Origin: Echinicola strongylocentroti
GTDB lineage: Bacteria > Bacteroidota > Bacteroidia > Cytophagales > Cyclobacteriaceae
DNA: 64,000 nucleotides
Direction of reading: 5' to 3'
Assembly (NCBI RefSeq): GCF_003260975.1
Contig: NZ_CP030041.1
Span: 3,909,501-3,973,500, forward strand
The first letter of the stretch is position 1; each line of letters starts with the position of its first letter. The position numbers were made by a program, and so were the translations under genes. The notes below the pieces were generated by a model, which was not told the DNA's origin, did no database searches, and saw only the letters and a list, made by a program, of their open reading frames with translations. Positions 1 to 5,647 of the stretch are shown one piece after another.

Positions 1-83
1 TTGAGCAAGAGAAATTCTCTGGTGTCACACCGATGGAGGCTGCAGAAAAAAATGCTTCTTATTTAAAGGGACTGGAAATTTAA
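1..83 (+). CDS. C-terminal fragment of an unidentified protein
   Basis: The frame that starts at base 3 is open from the window edge to a TAA at 81-83 and encodes about 26 residues ending in NASYLKGLEI. A good rho-independent terminator follows at once, which supports it as the true 3' end of a gene entering from the left. I do not recognise the family from so short a tail. Confidence 0.6.
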   Translation, partial: EQEKFSGVTPMEAAEKNASYLKGLEI

Positions 84-110
84 TCACTCAAGTCAATTGA
101 AGAATACAGA

Positions 111-140
111 AAGGCAGCTCAGGTGGGCTGCCTTTTTTTT
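111..140 (+). terminator. Rho-independent terminator of the left-edge gene
   Basis: AGGCAGC and GCTGCCT form a GC-rich stem around a short loop, followed by a run of eight T. It lies 28 bases after the stop of the partial gene and touches the stop codon of the convergent gene on the minus strand. Confidence 0.8.
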
Positions 141-864
141 AGAGCTTAGATATGGCTTCCTTTTTTACGTAGGCATCCTGTCCATTCCAGTCGATTCGGT
201 ACCAGATGTCTTCTGATGACTTGATAATTACCCTGTGTCCAGGGTTGACCTTGTCGATGAATTTGCCCGCTGCAGTAGGTCCTCCCATGATGATGGTCGG
301 ACTTTCTTTGATGATGCCTGTTTGGGGCGCATTCAAAAGGTTATTGCTTAAAAACACCAGTGCTACCAAGATCATACTAGGAATAAGGTATTTAGGCTTG
401 TTCGCTTTTTTCTTTACCAAAACTAATATCAGAGAAATAATCAATAGTAAAGCTAACGTTCCAGTGATGGGTTGTTGGTGGTCGGTGAGCAACTTGAAGA
501 ATTGTGCTTTGTCAGAAAAAGTATATCCTTTTAATTCGGGTTGGTCTGTAAGCGACTTGATCTTACTGATGACTTTAGGGGAAGGATTGTGATCATAGTA
601 TTTTGAGAGATACAGTGAGGCGTCTTCGTAATTCCCCATGCCTTCCGTAATGTAAGCCATCTTTAGGAGCATGGCAGGAGAGTAAGCATCTTCATTTTGG
701 AGGATGTCTGTATAGAGATTGTAGGCCTCTTGATAGCTTTTAGCATTGAACAAAGAATCTGCTAAAATCAGCTTTTCGTTATTTGCCTGGCAATTAATGC
801 TTTGCAGGATAACGATTAAAAAGATTGAAAATTTTATAATAAAGTTTCGTTTGATGTTTGGCAT
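139..864 (-). CDS. TPR and SH3-like membrane protein (BatE-like)
   Basis: 241 residues. An N-terminal signal peptide or anchor (about 5-27, hydrophobic, ending QANN) is followed by two tetratricopeptide-like helical pairs (about 30-105; YQEAYNLYTDIL and GNYEDASLYLSKYY). Two membrane segments (about 135-150 and 158-178) follow, then a C-terminal bacterial SH3-like domain (about 185-241; ending WYRIDWNGQDAYVKKEAI). The TPR-TM-TM-SH3 order resembles BatE-type proteins of Bacteroidota, but no other Bat genes are nearby. It probably sits in the inner membrane with the SH3 domain outside. Function is not established. Convergent with the left-edge gene. Confidence 0.75.
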   Translation of the reverse strand: MPNIKRNFIIKFSIFLIVILQSINCQANNEKLILADSLFNAKSYQEAYNLYTDILQNEDAYSPAMLLKMAYITEGMGNYEDASLYLSKYYDHNPSPKVISKIKSLTDQPELKGYTFSDKAQFFKLLTDHQQPITGTLALLLIISLILVLVKKKANKPKYLIPSMILVALVFLSNNLLNAPQTGIIKESPTIIMGGPTAAGKFIDKVNPGHRVIIKSSEDIWYRIDWNGQDAYVKKEAISKL

Positions 865-889
865 TTTTAAAATAGTCTCTTAAATTTGC
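857..889 (+). promoter_or_regulatory. Putative Bacteroidota promoter facing the tRNA cluster
   Basis: TTTG at 857-860 and TAAATTTG at 881-888 are 20 bases apart and match the -33/-7 consensus of Bacteroidota sigma factors. It reads rightwards, about 350 bases before the first tRNA, so it could drive the repeat/tRNA transcript. The opposite strand holds TATCTTTG (903-910 complement), suited to the TPR/SH3 gene but with a poorer -33 element. Confidence 0.4.
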
Positions 890-1046
890 AGTCCAATTAC
901 GACAAAGATATAACAAAAAGCAAGTCGAAATTGACAAAAATAAGCGAAAATCAAAAGAGGTTTTTGGAATTTGAAAAGTAGAAATCCTTCTTTCGATTGC
1001 CATCAGCATGATGGTGTGTTTTACTGACAAAGAAAGAAAAGATTAT

Positions 1047-1236
1047 CATTCTGTATCCCGATAACGATCGGGATGGTAGAGAAAAACACTACCGAAGGAG
1101 ATGAAATAATGATTCCGTATCCCGATAGCGATCGGGATGGTAGAGTAACCACTACCGAAGGAGATAGAATAATGATTCCGTATCCCGATAGCGATCGGGA
1201 TGGTAGAGTAACCACTACCGAAGGAGATGAAATAAT
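1047..1236 (+). repeat. Tandem repeat array A (3 units of 63-64 bp) abutting tRNA-Lys
   Basis: Units at 1047-1110, 1111-1173 and 1174-1236. Each unit begins with GATTCCGTA (first unit: CATTCTGTA), which equals the first nine bases of the tRNA-Lys gene. Then come a palindrome TCCCGAT-AACG/AGCG-ATCGGGA, a second hairpin GGTAG...CTACC, and a tail GAAGGAGATGAAATAAT. The last tail touches base 1 of tRNA-Lys, so the mature tRNA starts where a fourth unit would start. Not protein-coding: unit length varies between 63 and 64 bp, which breaks every frame. Confidence 0.95.
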
Positions 1237-1309
1237 GATTCCGTAGCTCAGCTGGTAGAGCAATACACTTTTAATGTATGGGTCCTGGGTTCGAGCCCCA
1301 GCGGGATCA
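1237..1309 (+). tRNA. tRNA-Lys (TTT)
   Basis: 73 bases. The acceptor stem GATTCCG/CGGGATC holds one T-G wobble, the D arm is GCTC/GAGC, the anticodon loop is CTTTTAA (anticodon TTT) on an ATACA/TGTAT stem, and the T arm is CTGGG-TTCGAGC-CCCAG; the discriminator is A. CCA is not encoded. A base-identical copy lies at 1988-2060. Confidence 0.97.
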
Positions 1310-1345
1310 CTTTAAGTTGTTCCAAACGAGGGACAGGGGGAAATT

Positions 1346-1420
1346 CGGGGTGTAGCGTAGCCCGGTCATCGCGCCTGCTTTGGGAGCAGGAGGTCGCAGG
1401 TTCGAATCCTGCCACCCCGA
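1346..1420 (+). tRNA. tRNA-Pro (TGG)
   Basis: 75 bases. The acceptor stem is CGGGGTG/CACCCCG, the anticodon stem CCTGC/GCAGG carries loop TTTGGGA (anticodon TGG), and the T arm is GCAGG-TTCGAAT-CCTGC. It lies 36 bases after tRNA-Lys and probably shares its transcript. Confidence 0.97.
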
Positions 1421-1447
1421 CTATCATACTTTGAAATAAAAGTATCA

Positions 1448-1521
1448 GGTCCTGTAGCTCAACTGGATAGAGCAACTGCCTTCTAAGCAGTAGGTTAAAG
1501 GTTCGAGTCCTTTCAGGATCA
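1448..1521 (+). tRNA. tRNA-Arg (TCT)
   Basis: 74 bases. The acceptor is GGTCCTG/CAGGATC, the anticodon stem ACTGC/GCAGT has loop CTTCTAA (anticodon TCT), and the T arm is AAAGG-TTCGAGT-CCTTT. A strong hairpin follows directly. Confidence 0.96.
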
Positions 1522-1522
1522 C

Positions 1523-1550
1523 AATAAGCGGAAAGCAATTTCCGCTTATT
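1523..1550 (+). terminator. Hairpin ending the first tRNA cluster
   Basis: A perfect 12-bp stem AATAAGCGGAAA / TTTCCGCTTATT around GCAA, one base after tRNA-Arg. There is no long T run beyond the stem, so it may act as a terminator or as a processing hairpin. Confidence 0.65.
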
Positions 1551-1605
1551 TATTGAATTGATATGCTGTTCTTGGAAGAAGGGTTAGTGATTGAAAAAAA
1601 GTAAA

Positions 1606-1987
1606 AACCTTGTATCCCGATAACGATCGGGATGGTGGCGTAAACACTACCATAGGATATAAAATAATGATTCCGTATCCTGATAACGATCAGGATGGTA
1701 GCGTAAAACACTACCGAAGGAGATGAAATAATGATTCCGTATCCCGATAACGATCGGGATGGTAGAGAAAAACACTACCAAAGGATATAAAATAATGATT
1801 CCGTATCCCGATAACGATCGGGATGGTAGCGTAAAACACTACCGAAGGAGATGAAATAATGATTCCGTATCCCGATAGCGATCGGGATGGTAGCGTAAAA
1901 CACTACCGAAGGAGATGAAATAATGATTCTGTATCCCGATAGCGATCGGGATGGTAGAGTAAACGCTACCGAAGGAGATGAAATAAT
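1606..1987 (+). repeat. Tandem repeat array B (6 units of 63-64 bp) abutting second tRNA-Lys
   Basis: Units at 1606-1668, 1669-1732, 1733-1796, 1797-1860, 1861-1924 and 1925-1987, of the same family as array A. Unit 2 has TCCTGAT...ATCAGGA in place of TCCCGAT...ATCGGGA, a two-sided change that keeps pairing. The first unit is the most diverged (GGTGG...CTACC, still pairing through a G-T wobble). The array again ends exactly at the first base of tRNA-Lys. Confidence 0.95.
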
Positions 1988-2060
1988 GATTCCGTAGCTC
2001 AGCTGGTAGAGCAATACACTTTTAATGTATGGGTCCTGGGTTCGAGCCCCAGCGGGATCA
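1988..2060 (+). tRNA. tRNA-Lys (TTT), second identical copy
   Basis: 73 bases, identical to the gene at 1237-1309 including the immediate 5' leader, and preceded by repeat array B. The identity of gene plus leader suggests duplication or ongoing gene conversion. Confidence 0.97.
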
Positions 2061-2067
2061 CTTAAAG

Positions 2068-2091
2068 CCTGACTTACGAGTCAGGTTTTTT
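2068..2091 (+). terminator. Terminator after second tRNA-Lys
   Basis: The stem CCTGACT / AGTCAGG around TACG is followed by six T, eight bases after the tRNA. Confidence 0.85.
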
Positions 2092-2671
2092 GCTTTTAGG
2101 GCTGTATGGTTAGTCCTAGGGCTGCTAGTCGCTCAATTTTCTGTAGAATTCTTAGACAATACCAAATGTCATTTTGCTGAATGTGCATTGTAGGAATTGT
2201 TGTCTGAGTGGATTTGTTTAAGTTTTATTTAACTACGCAGTGTTCTGTTTTACTAATATCCATATCTGCAATGAATCCAGTAATCGCATAAATACTGAAT
2301 AAGTTCTCACAGAAACGACGGAAATTTCAAAGGAGCCCTATTTCATTCTGGGTGTCCTGTGCGTTCCGTGAGAAATATAACCTACTGGCAAGAAAGGTTT
2401 CAATCAAATTTATCAAAGCCAAATAGGTGAAATAGTGATATTTTTAGTATTTTGTAGTGGTAAATATGTTTAAAATCAATATAGAATTGTATTTGAGTAA
2501 AATTTTCTTAAATTAGTTTGGAATTATCGAGGATATATAATTAATCTTGTAAAAATTTTAGCAGGATCTAAGTAGATAAAATTACGAGCCATCTAATTAA
2601 ATTAAACTTTCATTCATTTGGTCTCGTTTTTACTTTTAATCTAACGGAATGCACCAAAACCTATAATTAAC
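2092..2671. other. AT-rich intergenic stretch without a gene
   Basis: About 580 bases between the tRNA cluster and the M28 peptidase. I see no coding frame with protein character. It contains the inverted-repeat element at 2276-2390; the rest, especially 2400-2660, is AT-rich and probably holds the peptidase promoter, which I cannot place. Confidence 0.6.
2276..2390. repeat. Short inverted-repeat element, copy 1
   Basis: It starts CCAGTAATCG and ends CTACTGGC, with an inner TTCTCAC / GTGAGAA pair. The same ends and inner TCTCACGGA-type motif recur at 51069-51203, so this looks like a decayed dispersed intergenic repeat. Confidence 0.5.
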
Positions 2672-3652
2672 GTGAGGAGACTATTGATCAACGCTGTATT
2701 GTGGGCAGTTTTTAGCAGTTGTATTGGCTGTACGGTTGCTGCTCAAGTAAATGATGCAATGATAACCGAGGATGAATTAGAAGCGCATGTGGCTTTTTTA
2801 ACTTCCTCCAAAACAAAAGGAAGGTATCCAGGCACTGCTGGTAACAGAAGAGTCGTGAAATATATTCGGGCTGAGTACGAAAACTATGGTTTGAAGTCTT
2901 TTGATGGAGATTTTCTTCAGAAGTTCCAAGCTAAGCTGAGAACATCAGGCGATGAAGCTTCAGGAAAAGAGGTGAAAACTTGGAATGTGGTGGGGTATGT
3001 AGAAGGAAACAATAATTATCTCAAGGGGGAGTACGTGGTAATCGGGGCGCATTATGACCATTTGGGGCATGGTGGGCCATCATCCAAAAAGCCCGGAAGT
3101 AAAGAAGTTCACCCTGGTGCAGATGATAATGCAAGTGGTGTAGCGGCTTTGATGGAGATAGCTGAGAAAGTAGCGCGTAACCGTTATATGCTGGATAGGA
3201 GTGTGATCTTTGTGGCTTTCGGAGCCGAAGAGCAAGGCCTTTTGGGATCCAAGTATTTTGTGGATCATTTACCGGTCGATAAGGATAAGGTAAAATTAAT
3301 GATTAACATGGATATGGTCGGGAGGCTCAATGCTGAAAAACAAATTTATATGGGTGGAGCAGGTACTTTTCCAAGAGGAGTAGAGTTGATGAGGGATTTG
3401 GGAGTTGAGATGGGGCTAAATCCTGTTGTCCATGCGGGAGAAGTAGGAGGGTCCGATCATGTGTCCTTTTACAGGGCTGGTATTTCTGCGGTCGGTTTGC
3501 ATACGGGAGGGCATGATGAGTATCATCGACCTGAAGACACGTTGGATCTGCTGAATATTAGCGGAGAGCGAACAATTGCGGAATATATATATAAGGTGCT
3601 TTTAAGGGTCGTCAATAAGAATTATGAGTTGACATTTATCAATCAAGATTAG
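2672..3652 (+). CDS. M28 family zinc metallopeptidase, exported
   Basis: 326 residues, an aminopeptidase-type peptidase that would act outside the cytoplasm. A signal peptide (about 1-25, ending VAAQ) supports the GTG start at 2672; the first internal ATG would remove it. Zinc-site motifs of the M28 fold are visible in order: HYDHLG (127-132), ADDNASGV (150-157), GAEEQGLLGS (184-193), NMDMVGR (212-218) and a late histidine in TGGHDEYHRPEDT. Monocistronic, with its own terminator. No recognisable Shine-Dalgarno, as usual in this phylum. Substrate unknown. Confidence 0.9.
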   Translation: MRRLLINAVLWAVFSSCIGCTVAAQVNDAMITEDELEAHVAFLTSSKTKGRYPGTAGNRRVVKYIRAEYENYGLKSFDGDFLQKFQAKLRTSGDEASGKEVKTWNVVGYVEGNNNYLKGEYVVIGAHYDHLGHGGPSSKKPGSKEVHPGADDNASGVAALMEIAEKVARNRYMLDRSVIFVAFGAEEQGLLGSKYFVDHLPVDKDKVKLMINMDMVGRLNAEKQIYMGGAGTFPRGVELMRDLGVEMGLNPVVHAGEVGGSDHVSFYRAGISAVGLHTGGHDEYHRPEDTLDLLNISGERTIAEYIYKVLLRVVNKNYELTFINQD

Positions 3653-3677
3653 GCCCTTTCAATATCATTTTAAAAAG

Positions 3678-3715
3678 CCCAAGGTCCGGTTGGTGACCTT
3701 GGGTTTTATTTTTTT
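3678..3715 (+). terminator. Terminator of the M28 peptidase
   Basis: A 9-bp stem CCCAAGGTC / GACCTTGGG is followed by TTTTATTTTTTT. Confidence 0.9.
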
Positions 3716-3960
3716 AAGGACTGATCTTTTAATCCGAGTTTAGGGTCAAGCCGTATTTCTGGGGGACGATAAATTTCTTTATTTATCAGAACACTGATAC
3801 GCCACCAAGGCACAAAGCAACTATAAATCCCTTTCAGTACAGGTTTCAGCTTGCACTTGGTATCTTTGGGACGATGTGGCCTTTTTTATTTATTCGTGGT
3901 TTTACCATTAACAAACTGGCAGTCCCCAACTTTTACGCTTGGCCCCGAATTTAACACGGT
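3716..3960. other. Intergenic DNA, no gene seen
   Basis: No credible coding frame. GCCACCAAGGCACAAAG (about 3802) and the inverse-like CTTTGGGACGATGTGGC (about 3865) suggest one more decayed inverted-repeat remnant. Confidence 0.4.
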
Positions 3961-3961
3961 T

Positions 3962-4134
3962 TAACCCGGATTATGCATTAGGAATCGTAGTGAGAGCTGA
4001 AATTGCAAGAAAATCAGTTAGTTTGGAGGTATTAGCGTAGCACCGCTACGGTTATGCCGAAAACTAAAGTGAAACGGCTGATTTTGAAGCAGTTTCAGGT
4101 CGCAACAGATAGGCTAATGCATATTCCGGATTTA
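3962..4134. repeat. Foldback (MITE-like) element, copy 1
   Basis: About 170 bases of nested inverted repeat. The outer ends are TAACCCGGATTATGCATTAG and the near-complement CTAATGCATATTCCGGATTTA; inside are CTGAAATTGC / GCAGTTTCAG and AAAATCAG...TAGTTT / AAACTA...CTGATTTT; the centre is CGTAG-CACCG-CTACG. A second right end (GGCTAATGCATATTCC) lies at 4162-4178. Related copies are at 17561-17659 and, decayed, about 19154-19185. No coding capacity. Confidence 0.75.
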
Positions 4135-4184
4135 AGCATAGTTGTGCGCCGTGGCGTAGGTAGGCTAATGCATATTCCAGGTTC

Positions 4185-4871
4185 AATGCCGTTTAGTTAG
4201 TGTGTATCTGGAAAATATGGGCTCTATATTTTTTCCTTGGGTAGTTATTTTTCTAGCTAAATTCCTAGGTGGTTTTCACCCCTTTACCTTTGTTACTTTT
4301 TTGCTTCAGGTCAAAAAAGTAACCAAAAAACCCCGCCGCTGTGCATCTATTGGCCTAAAATTAAAACCTTCCCTCATGCAGGCAAACTCCTCCTTTTTAG
4401 CTGCCAACATTCTTTTTGGCCAGCATTTCGTCAAACAAGCCTGCCTTTTTGCCTGCCCACTTTTTAATTTCTTAACGCCCAATACCTGCAAGGCGGATCC
4501 GATTAATAAGTCCCAAAAAGGTGTTGTTTCCATATGACGGCCCTTGGTATGCCTGTTTTCCAGCCGATGGTGGAGGCCGTTAAGAAAGGGAGTTGGCTCG
4601 CGTCGTGGAACAGCGAGACCCACTCACTTTTAGGTCGTAGCCATCGGGTGGAAATTAAAATGGGTGACGGATCTCGGTCGCAGGGTAAATCCATGTTCCA
4701 TTTTAAAGGGCATACCACCGGCCTAGATTTTTTTCTTTCTTTTTTCATCAATGGAAAAAAGGAAAAGGATAAAATCCACCAAGATGATCAGGTTTCCCCA
4801 GTCAAAGTCAATCAAAAAAAAGGACTTTTAGGTATATGAAAAGAAGGGAATCCCCTTAACTAAACGGCATT
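4185..4871. mobile_element. Putative non-autonomous element with 15-bp TIRs and 11-bp TSD
   Basis: AATGCCGTTTAGTTA (4185-4199) is repeated perfectly inverted at 4857-4871. Outside these ends, ATTCCAGGTTC occurs in direct orientation at 4174-4184 and 4873-4883, like a target-site duplication; the right copy runs into the stop codon of the SDR gene. The interior (about 690 bases) has a GTTACTTTTTTG/CAAAAAAGTAAC hairpin (4292-4323) and a T-rich/A-rich foldback near 4730-4770. Open frames on both strands overlap and none resembles a transposase, so I regard it as non-coding and non-autonomous. Confidence 0.6.
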
Positions 4872-4881
4872 AATTCCAGGT

Positions 4882-5637
4882 TCAAAAGCCAATGGAGTTG
4901 CCGCCGTCCACTGGTAGTACTGTTCCGGTGACATAGCCAGCGCTTTCTGAGGTGAGGTAATAAACGGCATCAGCAATATGTTCGGGGTTGCCGAGCGTTC
5001 CCATGGGAGTCCTGGAGAGTACTTTCTGTTTTCTTTCTGGGTCTCCGTCGAGGGCCTTGGCGGACATTTCTGTAGCGATAAACCCAGGTGCCACACAATT
5101 CACCCTGATGCCCAACGGTGAGAGCTCTACCGCCATAGCTTTGGTCATGCCTTCTATGGCGGATTTGGATGCGGTATAGGCAATGACTTTTGGGATGCCG
5201 TATTGGGATGCCATCGAGCTGATATTGACGATTGCCCCGCTTTTTTGGTCTGCCATGATCTTGGCTACCTCCCTACTTAATGAAAATACTGCCGATACAT
5301 TTGTGGTGATGATCTGTTGAAACTCCTCGTCGGTAACTTCAATGAATGGCTTTTTCATATTGATGCCGGCATTGTTGACCAGAATGTCAATTTTCCCATG
5401 CTCAGCAATGATGGAATTGATCAATGCTGGGATATTGTTCAGGTCATTTAAGTCAAAAACGTAGTAATGACAATTGGAGCCAAGTTCCTTTTGGGCTTCT
5501 ATCAGTTTGGTTTTATTTCTACCGATGATGACGGTTGTGATGTCGTTGCCGCAGAGTTTTTTACTAGTGGCCAGTCCTAGCCCTGATGCGCCGCCAGTGA
5601 CGATGGCAACTGGTCTGTTTGTTTTGGTAAGGTTCAT
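4882..5637 (-). CDS. SDR oxidoreductase, probable fructuronate reductase (mannonate-forming)
   Basis: 251 residues, a complete classical short-chain dehydrogenase. The cofactor motif TGGASGLG is at 14-21, NNAG at 88-91, the catalytic Ser near 140 and YTASK with Tyr154/Lys158; the C-terminal end is DGGNSIGF. Sequence alone allows a KduD/gluconate-5-dehydrogenase type of activity. Position as the last gene of the LacI-GH67-SDR unit (10 bases after GH67), in a locus that also carries mannonate dehydratase, makes reduction of D-fructuronate to D-mannonate the best guess; some bacteria use an SDR for this step. Its stop codon lies within the apparent target duplication of the neighbouring element. 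Confidence 0.75.
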   Translation of the reverse strand: MNLTKTNRPVAIVTGGASGLGLATSKKLCGNDITTVIIGRNKTKLIEAQKELGSNCHYYVFDLNDLNNIPALINSIIAEHGKIDILVNNAGINMKKPFIEVTDEEFQQIITTNVSAVFSLSREVAKIMADQKSGAIVNISSMASQYGIPKVIAYTASKSAIEGMTKAMAVELSPLGIRVNCVAPGFIATEMSAKALDGDPERKQKVLSRTPMGTLGNPEHIADAVYYLTSESAGYVTGTVLPVDGGNSIGF

Positions 5638-5647
5638 TTGATTGTTC

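Noticed and set aside
1248..1538. Minus-strand frame of 96 codons over the tRNA genes (contains GVAGFEPATS, PLGLEPRTH)
   Set aside because: It is the complement of tRNA-Lys, tRNA-Pro and tRNA-Arg; such frames are well-known false genes.
1047..1987. CRISPR array
   Set aside because: Units are directly tandem with no unique spacers, end at tRNA genes, and no cas genes are present.
1021..2014. Minus-strand frames with repeated YGIIISSPSV segments
   Set aside because: They are translations of the 63/64-bp repeat arrays; mixed unit lengths break the frame and the hairpins explain the sequence.
2092..2671. Attachment site or integrated element after the second tRNA-Lys
   Set aside because: No integrase, no repeated tRNA 3' end and no accessory gene content to the right; the duplicated part is the tRNA 5' end.
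4202..4839. Overlapping frames of 80-110 codons on both strands
   Set aside because: They lie inside the TIR-bounded element, overlap one another, lack domain features and follow its hairpins; more likely non-coding.
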